DNA of 35,963 nt from Xanthobacteraceae bacterium. GTDB taxonomy: Bacteria; Pseudomonadota; Alphaproteobacteria; Rhizobiales; Xanthobacteraceae. The stretch spans positions 1 through 35,963 of the forward strand of contig JAIESC010000049.1 in NCBI GenBank assembly GCA_019746355.1, read 5' to 3'. Numbering within the stretch: the first letter of the stretch is position 1; every line of letters starts with the position of its first letter. This document shows positions 23,055 through 32,056 of this stretch, piece after piece. A model generated the notes under the pieces. The model did no database searches. It saw only the letters and a program-made list of their open reading frames with translations, and was not told where the DNA came from. Position numbers and translations under genes: made by a program.

Positions 23055-26000
23055 TCAGAACAGGCTCATTTGCCGCGCCGCGGGCCTTGGCGCTCGCCTG
23101 GCCGGCGCGCGGCTGGTGGTCAGCTCGCCGGCGATATTACCGAGGAAACGCGACGGCGGCAGCGCGCGCACCGCGCCGCGCCAGAACCGCTCGGCGGCGC
23201 GGCTGAGGAACAGCCTGTCCTTGGCGCGGGTCATGGCGACGTAGAACAGCCGGCGCTCCTCCGGATCGGTGCCGTCGCTCGCTTCCCAAGAGGACTGCCA
23301 GGAGAATGGCGTGAGCCCGTCCTCCATGCCGACCACGAACACCACCGGGAACTCCAGGCCTTTTGCCGCGTGCATGGTCATGAGCGAGACCCGGTCGGCG
23401 CGCGGGTCGCGAAAATCGGCCTCGGTCGAAAGCGCGGCCTGCTCGCGCAAGCGGGCCTCGTCGGCGGAATCTTCGAGCGACGCGGCGAGCGACAGAAGCC
23501 AGCCGCGCGCCTCCGCAAGCATCGCCGTGTCGGCGTCGTCCTGCCGCCGCGCGGCGTCGGCCGCGGTGGCAAGACGCGACCGAAGGTCCGCCTGGTCCTG
23601 CGATCCGAGCGCCGTGAGGATCGCTTCGACGCCTTCGTGCCCCGCAAGCGGCGCAGGCGAGCTTTTCTTGAACGGGATGCCGGCGCGGTCGAGGGCGCTC
23701 CTGAGCGCCGCCGACTGCGCGTCGGTGCGGTAGAGCACGGCGAAATCGGCAAAGCTGAGCGAGGGAGCCGCGCCCTTGGCGGCGGGCTTGCCGCGGTTGG
23801 CCGCCAGCAGGTCGTGCCCGCCGAGCAGTTCTTCGATCGTCGCGGCGACAAAATCCGCCTCGGCATCCTCGCTTGCGGCCGCATGCAGCACGATCGGATC
23901 GGCCATCGGCCGGGTGATGCCGTCCGCCGTCGTGCCGACCAGCCCCGCGGCGCCGGTGACGATCGTGCCGCTGGAGCGGTAGTTGCGCGAAAGCCGAACG
24001 GTTTGGGCGCCCGGAAAGTCGTGCGCAAAGCGGGTAAAGCAGGTCGCGTCGGCACCGCGGAACCCATAGATCGCCTGGTTCGGGTCGCCGATCACGCACA
24101 GATTGCCGTCGCGGCCGGCAAGCTGCCGCAACAGCCGGTATTGCTGCTCGTCCACATCCTGGAATTCGTCGGCCAGCACATGAGCGAAGCGCGCGCGCCA
24201 TTGTGCGGCAAGGCTCACGTCGCGCTCCAGCAGGTCCGCGGCGAGTGCAACCAGGTCGTCGAAGTCGACCCAGTTCTGCTCGAGGCTCAGCCGGGTGAGG
24301 GCAGAGAGTGCGTCGGCCTCCAGCCCGCTTGCCGCGCCACCGGTGCGCTTGAGCAGCGAAACCGATTTCAGAAGCTGCGCGGCCCGGCTTTGCGGCAGGT
24401 TCAGCGCGGCGGCGAGCGCCGCCTTGCGTTCGGCTTCACCGGCGATGCGGAAGCCGGGGGAAAGTCCGAGCTTCGCGCCATGCGTGCGCAGGATCGCAAG
24501 TCCGAGCGAATGGAAACTGTGCACCGCGACGTCCGGCGCTTGATCGGGCAGCAAAGCGGCAAGCCGCGCCCGCAGCTCCTCGGTCGCGCGGCGGGTGAAG
24601 GTGACGGCAAGGCACGACGATGCGGGAACGCCGCGCTCGATCACGAGATGGGCGATGCGGTGGGTCAGCATCCGCGTCTTGCCGGAGCCGGGGCCGGCGA
24701 TGACCACGAGCTGGCCCTTGGTCAGCTCGGCGGCGCATGCCTGGTCGGTGTCGAGCGCGCCGAGAATCCCCGCGCGACCTGATGCCGTCGGCGCGGATGG
24801 CGCTGCAGACGGCACGTCTTTGTCTTCTGCCCCAGGCTTCGCCGCTGGCTTCGGTGCCCTGGCGCGGCGATGCACCGGCGTGTCGAACAGCAGACCGCCC
24901 TTGGTGATGCGGTCGAGCTCGCCATTCTTGAACAGCCGGATCACGCCATATTCGCCGTCATATCCGCCTTGCCGGATCACGCTGCCGCTGCGCAGCCGCG
25001 TGACGGCTTCGCCGAGCACGGGATCGGCGCGGGCAATGTCCTCGACCGGCACCTCCTGGAGCAGCGACAGTTCGGGCCCGAGCGCCGCGGTGGTGCGGTC
25101 ATAAGCGTTCGTCACCGCCTTTGATGCGACGCCGCCCTGCATGATCTCCGACAGCACTTCGGGCAGCGGCACGAGGTTCCTCACCTCGCCGGCGGTCGCG
25201 GGCGGCCTGGTCTCGGCTTCGCTGCGGTCGGCCAGCATCTCGACGCGGTGCGCGACGCCGACGGTGACGCGGTTGCCGCAGACCGGGCAGCGCCCGTCGA
25301 GCGCGATGGTCTCCTTCGGCTCGAGGCGGACGCCGCAGGCGCGGTGTCCGTCCATGTGGTACTTCCCCTCTTCGGGGAAGAACTCCACCGTGCCGTCATA
25401 GCCGTCGCCGGTCTCGAGCGCGCGGCGGATCGCGAAATAGTCCGGCTCGCAGGAAAATCGCGTCGCCTCGCGGCCGAGCTTGCCCGGCGAATGCGCATCC
25501 GAGTTCGAGGTGAGCCGGTAGCGGTCGAGAAACGAGATCCGCCAGTTCATCGCCGGGTCGGACGAGAGCCCGGTCTCGACCGCGAAGATGTGGGAGGCGA
25601 GATCGCCGTAGCACTCCTCGATCGAATCGAAGCCGGACTGCGAGCCGAGCGCCGCAAACCACGGCGTCCAGATGTGCGCCGGCACGAGGTAGGAATCCGG
25701 GCCCGACTCGAGCGCGATCTCCAGGAGGTCGCGCGAGTCGAGGCCGAGGATCGGCCGGCCGTCGGAGGCGATGTTGCCGATCCGCGCGAGGCTCGCCGCA
25801 AGCTTGTCGGCCGCGTCGAGATCGGCCGCGTAGATCAGATGATGGACCTTCCGGGTCTTGTCGCCCTTCTTGTAGATCGTCGAGATTTCCGTCGAGAGCA
25901 TGAACTGCACCGGCCGGCGGCAGGCCGCGGGCAGCGTGCTCCACACCTCGGCCTCGATATCGGGCCGGAGCCGGAACAGGCCGTTGCCGCAGGCCACGAG

Positions 26001-26165
26001 CTTGTCCTTGATCTCGGCGAGCCAGACCGGGTGCACGCAGTCGCCGGTGCCGACCACGCCGACGCCCTTGCGCGCCGCCCACCAGGCCATGTGCTCGAGA
26101 TCGAGGTCCCGGCTGGTGGCGCGGGAGTGCCTGGAATGCACGTGCAGGTCGGCATGGAATGTCAT
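23055..26165 (-). CDS. Endonuclease Q-like PHP nuclease fused to UvrD/Rep helicase
   Basis: Two-part protein of 1036 residues. Residues 1-430 match the TIGR00375/endonuclease Q pattern. They include the metal motif LHVHSRHSR, VVGTGDCVHP, the VHHLIYA stretch, PAHIWTPWF, GFDSIEECYG, AVETGLSSDP and TSNSDAHSP, then a zinc site (H274, C277, C293, C296) and GGYDGEYGVIRLF. Characterised EndoQ enzymes nick DNA 5' of deaminated bases. A Pro/Ala linker (435-465) leads to an SF1A helicase: GPGSGKT (491-497), LADEFQDVD, GDPNQAIYGFRGA, LSRNYRS, MTMHAAKGLEFP and FYVAMTRAKDR. All helicase motifs look intact. The ATG at 26165 directly precedes the nuclease motif. The joined activities suggest repair by nicking and unwinding; that is an inference. 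Confidence 0.88.
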   Translation of the reverse strand: MTFHADLHVHSRHSRATSRDLDLEHMAWWAARKGVGVVGTGDCVHPVWLAEIKDKLVACGNGLFRLRPDIEAEVWSTLPAACRRPVQFMLSTEISTIYKKGDKTRKVHHLIYAADLDAADKLAASLARIGNIASDGRPILGLDSRDLLEIALESGPDSYLVPAHIWTPWFAALGSQSGFDSIEECYGDLASHIFAVETGLSSDPAMNWRISFLDRYRLTSNSDAHSPGKLGREATRFSCEPDYFAIRRALETGDGYDGTVEFFPEEGKYHMDGHRACGVRLEPKETIALDGRCPVCGNRVTVGVAHRVEMLADRSEAETRPPATAGEVRNLVPLPEVLSEIMQGGVASKAVTNAYDRTTAALGPELSLLQEVPVEDIARADPVLGEAVTRLRSGSVIRQGGYDGEYGVIRLFKNGELDRITKGGLLFDTPVHRRARAPKPAAKPGAEDKDVPSAAPSAPTASGRAGILGALDTDQACAAELTKGQLVVIAGPGSGKTRMLTHRIAHLVIERGVPASSCLAVTFTRRATEELRARLAALLPDQAPDVAVHSFHSLGLAILRTHGAKLGLSPGFRIAGEAERKAALAAALNLPQSRAAQLLKSVSLLKRTGGAASGLEADALSALTRLSLEQNWVDFDDLVALAADLLERDVSLAAQWRARFAHVLADEFQDVDEQQYRLLRQLAGRDGNLCVIGDPNQAIYGFRGADATCFTRFAHDFPGAQTVRLSRNYRSSGTIVTGAAGLVGTTADGITRPMADPIVLHAAASEDAEADFVAATIEELLGGHDLLAANRGKPAAKGAAPSLSFADFAVLYRTDAQSAALRSALDRAGIPFKKSSPAPLAGHEGVEAILTALGSQDQADLRSRLATAADAARRQDDADTAMLAEARGWLLSLAASLEDSADEARLREQAALSTEADFRDPRADRVSLMTMHAAKGLEFPVVFVVGMEDGLTPFSWQSSWEASDGTDPEERRLFYVAMTRAKDRLFLSRAAERFWRGAVRALPPSRFLGNIAGELTTSRAPARRAPRPAARQMSLF

Positions 26166-26478
26166 GGCGCGATTGTCTTGGCGCAAAGCTTGTGGCCAAG
26201 GCACGATGATCCCAGAATTCGCCCGCGCTTCCTACAATGCGCGCCCGCAACTCACAGGCGTTTCGCTGTCGTCCACAGCGGCATCGCCTGAAGCGTGATG
26301 AGGTTAGGGTGAGTCTACGCAGCCGTGCATTCGTTCCCGGTCGGCGGGTGGCGGCCATCACCCGGCCGCATTACATATCCCTAATCGATTGGCCGAAGCC
26401 GGATGGCGTCCGCGCGCGGCGCAGCGCCGACAGGAGCCTTACGAGCGGGAAGCAGGAGCGTGAACGCAGGAGGCCCCC
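26166..26478. other. Divergent intergenic region (313 nt) with interrupted palindrome
   Basis: It separates the nuclease-helicase gene (leftward) from the CBS gene (rightward) and must hold both promoters. An interrupted palindrome TTGGC-N3-AAGCTT-N3-GCCAA (26178-26199) lies 13 nt before the helicase start and could be an operator. An AT-richer patch near 26370-26390 (ATTACATATCCCTAATCG) may contain the rightward promoter. AGGAGG lies just before the ATG at 26479. I see no RNA gene or further coding frame. Confidence 0.45.
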
Positions 26479-26919
26479 ATGAAGGTCGGTGAGTTTCTCA
26501 AGCTCTCACGTCAGAAGCTTGTGACGTGCCTGCCGGACGATGCCTTGGCCGCCGTAGCGAAGGACCTGTATGTCCACGGCATTGGTGCGATGCCCGTCCT
26601 GGAACTCGGCACTCGCATGGTCGGCATCATCTCCGAACGGGACCTGGTGCGCGTCTTCGCCAGAACCAACTGGAGCGAACTGCAATACTTGCGGACCCGG
26701 GATGTCATGACAACGCGGGTTGTGACCTGCGGGCCGGATGACACCATGCAGAGCGCGCAAGAGTTGATGAAAGCAAACCACTTTCGTCACCTTCCGGTCG
26801 TCGCAAATGAACGCGTGCAGGGCATGCTGTCCCTGCGGGATACCTTGGCGCTGCGCCTGCAGGAAGCGGAGGACGAAGTGAACATCCTCCGGGATATTGT
26901 GGTCGTCGCGCGCCATTGA
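26479..26919 (+). CDS. Tandem CBS-domain protein
   Basis: Stand-alone CBS-pair protein of 146 residues. The first CBS motif covers about residues 8-62 (AKDLYVHGIGAMPVLELGTRMVGIISERDLVR). The second covers about 75-132 (VMTTRVVTCGPDDTMQSAQELM, then FRHLPVVANERVQGMLSLRD). Paired CBS domains bind adenine nucleotides such as AMP or ATP and regulate a partner protein. No membrane or catalytic domain is attached and the partner is unknown. A good AGGAGG site precedes the ATG. It ends 22 nt before the stop of the mutase gene on the other strand. Confidence 0.9.
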   Translation: MKVGEFLKLSRQKLVTCLPDDALAAVAKDLYVHGIGAMPVLELGTRMVGIISERDLVRVFARTNWSELQYLRTRDVMTTRVVTCGPDDTMQSAQELMKANHFRHLPVVANERVQGMLSLRDTLALRLQEAEDEVNILRDIVVVARH

Positions 26920-26941
26920 GGCCGCAAAAGGAGCGGGCGCG

Positions 26942-29095
26942 TTACTCGGCCGCGGCGCTGGAGTGCCCGAGACGCTTGTTCAGCGTCGTGAGCAGCTTCT
27001 CCGCCGCATCCGCGATCACCGTGCCGGGCGGGAAGATCGCTTCCGCACCGGACGTGTAAAGCGCGTCATAGTCCTGCGGCGGCACGACGCCGCCGACCAC
27101 GATCATGATGTCGGGACGGCCGAGCTTCTCCAGCTCGGCTTTCAGCTCCGGCACCAGCGTCAGGTGGGCTGCAGCAAGCGATGACACGCCGAGGATATGC
27201 ACGTCATTCTCGATCGCCTGCCGCGCGGCCTCAGTGGGCGTTGCAAACAGCGGCCCGATATCGACGTCGAAGCCCAAGTCGGCGAAGGCCGATGCGATCA
27301 CCTTTTGGCCGCGGTCGTGGCCGTCCTGGCCGATCTTGGCAACGAGAATGCGCGGCCGGCGGCCTTCGTCGTTCTCGAACGCGGCGACCAGCTTCTGCAC
27401 GCGCGCGACACTGTCGTTCATGCCGACCTCCCGCTTGAACACGCCGGTGATCGATTTGATCTCGGCGCGGTGGCGGCCCCACACCTTTTCCAGCGCCGCG
27501 GAGATTTCGCCGACGGTCGCCTTGGCGCGCGCGGCGTCGACCGCGAGCGCCAGAAGATTGCCGTTGCCGCCGTCCGCGGCACGGGTGAGCGAGTCGAGCG
27601 CAGCTTGCAGTGCCGCGGGATCGCGCTCGCGCTTCAGCCGTGCGAGCTTGTCGAGCTGCATCTGCCGGACGGCCGAGTTGTCGACCTTGAGCACGTCGAT
27701 CGGCGCTTCGTTCTCCGGCCGGTATTTGTTGACGCCGATCACCGACTGCTGGCCGGCGTCGATCCGCGCCTGGGTCTTGGCCGAAGCCTCTTCGATGCGG
27801 AGCTTGGGGATGCCGGCCTCGATCGCCTTGGCCATGCCGCCCAGCGCCTCGACCTCCCGGATGTGGCCCCACGCTTTCTTCGCAAGCTCGTCGGTGAGAC
27901 GTTCGACATAGTAGGAGCCGCCCCACGGATCGGCGATCCGGGTGGTGCCGCTTTCCTGCTGCAGCACGATCTGGGTGTTGCGGGCGATGCGCGCCGAGAA
28001 ATCGGTCGGCAAGGCGAGCGCCTCGTCGAGCGCGTTGGTGTGCAGCGACTGGGTGTGGCCCTGCGTCGCCGCCATTGCCTCGATGCAGGTGCGGGCGACG
28101 TTGTTGAACACGTCCTGCGCCGCAAGCGACCAGCCGGAGGTCTGCGAATGCGCGCGCAGCGACAACGAGCGCGGATCCTTCGGATTGAACTCCTTCATCA
28201 GTTTCGCCCAGAGCAGCCGGGCAGCGCGGAGCTTGGCAACTTCCATGAAGAAGTTCATGCCGATCGCCCAAAAGAACGAGAGGCGCGGCGCGAAGCGGTC
28301 GACGTCGAGGCCGGCCTTGATGCCGGCGCGGACATATTCGACGCCGTCGGCGAGCGTGTAGGCGAGCTCCAGGTCCTGCGTCGCCCCGGCCTCCTGCATG
28401 TGATAGCCGGAGATCGAGATCGAGTTGAACTTCGGCATGTTCGCCGAGGTGTAGGCGAAGATGTCGGAGATGATGCGGAGCGACGGTCCGGGCGGGTAGA
28501 TGTAGGTGTTGCGGACCATGAACTCCTTGAGGATGTCGTTCTGGATCGTGCCGCCGAGCTGCTGCGGCTTCACGCCCTGTTCTTCCGCTGCAACGATGTA
28601 AAGCGCCATGATCGGCAGCACCGCGCCGTTCATGGTCATCGACACGGTCATCTGGTCGAGCGGGATGCCGGAGAACAGCGTCCGCATGTCGTAGATCGAG
28701 TCGATCGCGACGCCCGCCATGCCGACGTCGCCGGCGACGCGCGGATGGTCGCTGTCATAGCCGCGGTGGGTGGCGAGATCGAAGGCGATCGAGAGGCCCT
28801 TCTGGCCTGCGGCGAGATTGCGGCGGTAGAAGGCGTTGGAATCCTCCGCCGTGGAGAAGCCGGCGTATTGCCGGATGGTCCACGGCTGGGTGACGTACAT
28901 CGCCGGATAGGGGCCGCGCAGATAGGGCGCGATGCCGGGGTAGGTGTCGAGGAAGTCGAGGCCCTTGGTGTCGTCCGGGCCGTAGGAAGGCTTCACGGCG
29001 ATGCCTTCGGGCGTAAGCCAGCTTTCGCCGCCGCTCGGGGCTGCCGGCGCGGTCGTTGCGAAATCCACCTTGGCGAAATCGGGGATGAGGCTCAT
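26942..29095 (-). CDS. mutB: Methylmalonyl-CoA mutase large (catalytic) subunit
   Basis: Adenosylcobalamin-dependent mutase, 717 residues, the full length of the alpha subunit. It interconverts (R)-methylmalonyl-CoA and succinyl-CoA, linking propionyl-CoA, odd-chain fatty acid and branched-chain amino acid catabolism to the TCA cycle. The N-terminal TIM-barrel domain shows [38 protein letters not shown] and [11 protein letters not shown]. The C-terminal B12 domain carries DGHDRGQK with the cobalt-ligand His, followed by [10 protein letters not shown] and [13 protein letters not shown]. The ATG at 29095 follows a weak AGGA. The small subunit is encoded upstream, separated by two unrelated genes. 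Confidence 0.96.
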   Translation of the reverse strand: MSLIPDFAKVDFATTAPAAPSGGESWLTPEGIAVKPSYGPDDTKGLDFLDTYPGIAPYLRGPYPAMYVTQPWTIRQYAGFSTAEDSNAFYRRNLAAGQKGLSIAFDLATHRGYDSDHPRVAGDVGMAGVAIDSIYDMRTLFSGIPLDQMTVSMTMNGAVLPIMALYIVAAEEQGVKPQQLGGTIQNDILKEFMVRNTYIYPPGPSLRIISDIFAYTSANMPKFNSISISGYHMQEAGATQDLELAYTLADGVEYVRAGIKAGLDVDRFAPRLSFFWAIGMNFFMEVAKLRAARLLWAKLMKEFNPKDPRSLSLRAHSQTSGWSLAAQDVFNNVARTCIEAMAATQGHTQSLHTNALDEALALPTDFSARIARNTQIVLQQESGTTRIADPWGGSYYVERLTDELAKKAWGHIREVEALGGMAKAIEAGIPKLRIEEASAKTQARIDAGQQSVIGVNKYRPENEAPIDVLKVDNSAVRQMQLDKLARLKRERDPAALQAALDSLTRAADGGNGNLLALAVDAARAKATVGEISAALEKVWGRHRAEIKSITGVFKREVGMNDSVARVQKLVAAFENDEGRRPRILVAKIGQDGHDRGQKVIASAFADLGFDVDIGPLFATPTEAARQAIENDVHILGVSSLAAAHLTLVPELKAELEKLGRPDIMIVVGGVVPPQDYDALYTSGAEAIFPPGTVIADAAEKLLTTLNKRLGHSSAAAE

Positions 29096-29114
29096 GGCTT
29101 GATCCTACCACGCC

Positions 29115-29588
29115 CTAGGCGGGCTTGCGCGCTGTCCAGTCCGGCGGCGTATCGCGATCGGGGTGCTGGAAGGAAACGACCGGACGCTTGTTGCGGTTCG
29201 CGTAGTTCTGCTCCGTCGTCCGGGAGGGGAGCTGTGGCACTCCGCCGATCCAGTGCAGCATGCTCTCGGTGCCCGTGGCGCGCGTCGGCACCGCGCGCGT
29301 CGGATCGTCCAGGCTGCCGCTGGTGATTTCAAGCGCACCGGTGTCGTCATCGACATAAGCGAGCGGCGTGCCGCAGTCACGGCAGAACAGCCGCGTCGCG
29401 ACCGAGGACGAGCGGAACTCGCCGGGTGTCCTGCGCGTCCAGATGATCTGGCCGGGGCGAAGCTGCACCAGCGTAATGAACGGGCCGCCGACGGCTTTCT
29501 GGCACATGCGGCAATGGCAGACGGTGGTTTCGACGGGTTCGCCGGCGATCGAATAGCGGACACGGCCGCACTGACAGCCGCCGGTCAT
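29115..29588 (-). CDS. GFA family zinc protein (CENP-V/GFA domain)
   Basis: GFA/CENP-V domain protein of 157 residues, named after glutathione-dependent formaldehyde-activating enzyme. The cysteine zinc ligands are all visible: GGCQCGRVRY, CHCRMCQKAVGG and FCRDCGTPLAY. The end (QHPDRDTPPDWT) is typical of alphaproteobacterial members. It has no known role in the mutase reaction, yet it sits 19 nt upstream of mutB and 10 nt after the two-TM gene, so it is co-transcribed with the mutase genes. Most GFA proteins have unknown substrates. Confidence 0.88.
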   Translation of the reverse strand: MTGGCQCGRVRYSIAGEPVETTVCHCRMCQKAVGGPFITLVQLRPGQIIWTRRTPGEFRSSSVATRLFCRDCGTPLAYVDDDTGALEITSGSLDDPTRAVPTRATGTESMLHWIGGVPQLPSRTTEQNYANRNKRPVVSFQHPDRDTPPDWTARKPA

Positions 29589-29598
29589 GGTGTGGTCC

Positions 29599-29967
29599 TC
29601 AGTTCGCGGGTCGTCGTTCGCGAATGGCGATCGCGTGGTTCAGGAACTCTTCATCGGTGCGAAACGGATACCGCTCATTGTAAAGATCGTTGGACAACCA
29701 GTCTTTACTGAGCCAGGCGATCAGGCCGATGACCGCGACAAGCCCTATCACCAGGAACAGGATGGGCAATGCATCGCTGCTCCTCGTACCCAAATACATC
29801 AGCGCTACAATCGCGGCCGCGATGGCCATGCTGCCGCCGTACTTGAACACCCGGTTCACGCGTTTGGTTTCGCGGACCATCGTGGAATAGCGGTCCCGCA
29901 GCACGGCAAGCGCATGTTCGAGGTTGGCCATTTCCATTTCGGGCGGCAATGCACCAGGCACCGACAT
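29599..29967 (-). CDS. Hypothetical protein with two membrane helices
   Basis: Protein of 122 residues. An N-terminal amphipathic, charged helix (MANLEHALAVLRDRYSTMVRETKRVNRVFKYGG in outline) precedes two membrane segments: SMAIAAAIVALMYLG and PILFLVIGLVAVIGLIAWL. They are joined by a short loop and followed by a polar tail (YPFRTDEEFLNHAIA). No family is recognised. It lies between the two mutase subunit genes, 26 nt after mutA. The start at 29967 (MSVPGALPPEMEM) may be replaced by the ATG at 29931 (MANLEH); both are in frame. Confidence 0.7.
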   Translation of the reverse strand: MSVPGALPPEMEMANLEHALAVLRDRYSTMVRETKRVNRVFKYGGSMAIAAAIVALMYLGTRSSDALPILFLVIGLVAVIGLIAWLSKDWLSNDLYNERYPFRTDEEFLNHAIAIRERRPAN

Positions 29968-29993
29968 GCGGGCTCATCCGATTTGTCACAGCT

Positions 29994-31844
29994 TCAGCGC
30001 CGTCCGGTCAGTATATCGCGGGCCGCCCGAAGGGTCGCCAGAGCGTCACTACCTGCGTAAATGAATTCCTTCACGCCCGCAGTTTTGTAATGCGCGGCGT
30101 CTTTGGGGCGGCCTGCAAGGTAGATATGCGTTGCGCCGGCCTGCGCCAAAGCCGACGCCGCGCCGACGGCCTCGGTTTCATAGACAGCGTCGGAAGAGCA
30201 CAGGCAGGCAAGCTTGGTGCCCGACGCCTTGAACGCCGCGATCATCTCGTCGCGGCTCTTGAATCCGTCGTTTGTGATGGTCTCGATGCCGCCGGCCTCG
30301 AAGAAGTTTTTCGCGAAGGCTGCGCGCGGCGTGAACTCGGCCAGCGTGCCGAGATTGGCAAGAAAGATTTTCGGCCGTGCACCGGTCGCGGCCAGCATCC
30401 GGTCGGAGGCGTCACGCAACGCTTCATAGGGTTCGGCGAGGCGGTGCGGCGCAAGCGCCGGATAGCGGATCGCGGCGGCCGGCGGCGGGATCGCGACGGG
30501 CCTGGCGTCCAGCACCTTCACCGGCATTTCGGCGAGGAGCGGGTAGTCGCTGGTTCCGGTCAGCGCGTCCTTGCGATGCGCCGCTGCGTTCTCGCGCTCG
30601 GCACGAACCTTGGCGATCTTGTCCTGGATCAATCCCTTTTCCAGCGCCGCGGGCGCGCCGCCAGCCGCCTCGATCTCCTGGAACAGCGTCCAGGCGGCGC
30701 GGCAGAGCTTGTCCGTCAGGTCCTCGATGCCGCCTGCGCCGGCGGCCGGATCGGACACCTTGGCGAGGTTCGATTCCTCGAGCAGCAGCAGCTCGGTGTT
30801 GCGCGCGATCCGTCGTGCAAAGCGGTCGGGCAAGCCGAGCGCCGCGGTGAACGGCAGCACGCTCACCGCATCCGCACCGCCGATGCCGGCAGAGAGCGCG
30901 GCGATCGTGGTGCGGAGCATGTTCACCCACGGATCGCGCCTTGTCATCATCCGCCACGCGGTCTCGGCGGAGATGAGGGCGGGCCCGGGCGTAAACCCGC
31001 AGGCCTGCTCGATACGCGCCCAGAGGAGTCGCAGCGCGCGGAACTTGGCGACGGTCAGAAATTGATCAGTGTCCGCAGCGAGACGGAATTCGATCATCGT
31101 CCGCGCGGCGTCGAGGGCGATTCCTGCGCCTTCGAGCGCGCGGAGGTAAGCGACGGCGACCGAAAGCGCGTAGGCCAGCTCCTGCACCTCGGAGCCGCCG
31201 GCGTTGTGCACGATGCGACCGTCGGCTGCGGCGAGCGGGCTCTTGAAGCCGGCGTTCGCGAGCGAGGCGACGTGCTCGCCGAAGCGCGGCATCAGATCGC
31301 GGTAAGGAATGGGCAGCGTGCCGGTGAGCGTGTGCGCGCCGAGCGCGTCATGGCCGAAGCGGATGTTGACCGCGCCGGGCGCATGGCCGCGGCTCTTGAC
31401 GAGTGCCGCGACGTGATCGGCGGCCTCGCGGGTCGGCTCGGCGGTCTGCAACTCGATGGCGATGGCGTCGAGATGCACGCCCTCGAGCGCACGGGCGATG
31501 GACTGCGGATCGCCCGGCAATCCGTAGCCATACGCGCCGATCGAGCCCGAGAACACCAGCGTCAGCCCGGTCGCGCCGTTCTCGAGTTCATGCAGGGCCT
31601 CGGCGTTGGCCGCGGCAGGGTCGGGATGATCGACGCGGGCCTGCACGGCCCACGGGCCGCGCCGCGCCGCGACCGGCCGGGCGTCGGCGGCGCGGGGATA
31701 GAGCGGCTCGATCGGAATGCCGTCGTAGGTTTTGGCGATCAGGCGCTCGAACGGGCGGTCTTTCAGGGCCGCGCGCACGAGCTTGAGCCAGTCCTCCCGG
31801 GTTGCGGGCGGAAACTCGGCGGCAAGCGGCAGTTCGTCGGTCAT
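29994..31844 (-). CDS. mutA: Methylmalonyl-CoA mutase small (beta) subunit
   Basis: Non-catalytic partner of MutB, 616 residues, homologous to the large subunit but without a functional cofactor site. Where MutB has the DGHDRGQK motif, this protein reads FLANLGTLAEFTPRAAFAKN, so the cobalt-ligand His is absent, as expected for beta subunits. Other marks are PRFGEHVASLANAG, AARTMIEFRLAADTDQFLTVAKFRALR and MTRRDPWVNMLRTTIAALSAG. The ATG at 31844 gives MTDELPLAAEFPPATREDW, the usual opening. The frame stays open upstream into a palindromic repeat, which should not be counted as protein. Confidence 0.93.
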   Translation of the reverse strand: MTDELPLAAEFPPATREDWLKLVRAALKDRPFERLIAKTYDGIPIEPLYPRAADARPVAARRGPWAVQARVDHPDPAAANAEALHELENGATGLTLVFSGSIGAYGYGLPGDPQSIARALEGVHLDAIAIELQTAEPTREAADHVAALVKSRGHAPGAVNIRFGHDALGAHTLTGTLPIPYRDLMPRFGEHVASLANAGFKSPLAAADGRIVHNAGGSEVQELAYALSVAVAYLRALEGAGIALDAARTMIEFRLAADTDQFLTVAKFRALRLLWARIEQACGFTPGPALISAETAWRMMTRRDPWVNMLRTTIAALSAGIGGADAVSVLPFTAALGLPDRFARRIARNTELLLLEESNLAKVSDPAAGAGGIEDLTDKLCRAAWTLFQEIEAAGGAPAALEKGLIQDKIAKVRAERENAAAHRKDALTGTSDYPLLAEMPVKVLDARPVAIPPPAAAIRYPALAPHRLAEPYEALRDASDRMLAATGARPKIFLANLGTLAEFTPRAAFAKNFFEAGGIETITNDGFKSRDEMIAAFKASGTKLACLCSSDAVYETEAVGAASALAQAGATHIYLAGRPKDAAHYKTAGVKEFIYAGSDALATLRAARDILTGRR

Positions 31845-31938
31845 GGTCGCAAAATGCCACGGCGGGACGGCAGCGCCAAATGCGACCTTCATCCAGCCAG
31901 ATATCGGGCTAAGCAAGAACCGCGCCTGCCTCGCCTCG

Positions 31939-32045
31939 GTCATTCCGGGGCGCGAGCGTAGCGAGCGAGCCCGGAATCCAGACAAACAAAGATTCTTTCC
32001 GCGTCTGGATTCCGGGTTCGCGCCTCCGGCGCGCCCCGGAATGAC
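31939..32045. repeat. Large nested palindrome
   Basis: The outer arms GTCATTCCGGGGCGCG (31939-31954) and CGCGCCCCGGAATGAC (32030-32045) are 16 bp, perfect. Inner arms CCCGGAATCCAGAC (31970-31983) and GTCTGGATTCCGGG (32003-32016) are 14 bp, perfect, with a 19-nt AT-richer loop. Between the arms are GAGCGTAGCGAGCGAG and TTCGCGCCTCCGG. It resembles the abundant intergenic repeats of Bradyrhizobium-type genomes. It lies between the histidine phosphatase stop and the mutA start, both on the reverse strand, and may separate their transcripts. Confidence 0.85.
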
Positions 32046-32056
32046 GGCGGTGGTCG

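Noticed and set aside
21987..24782. Forward-strand frame of 931 codons opposite meaB and the helicase gene
   Set aside because: Antisense to MeaB and to the helicase motifs; composition is Arg/Ala/Gly-rich shadow type.
27197..29326. Forward-strand frame of 709 codons opposite mutB
   Set aside because: Lies across the clearly coding mutase gene; no recognisable domain.
29949..31961. Forward-strand frame of 670 codons opposite mutA
   Set aside because: Antisense shadow of the small mutase subunit; its 3' part runs into the large palindrome.
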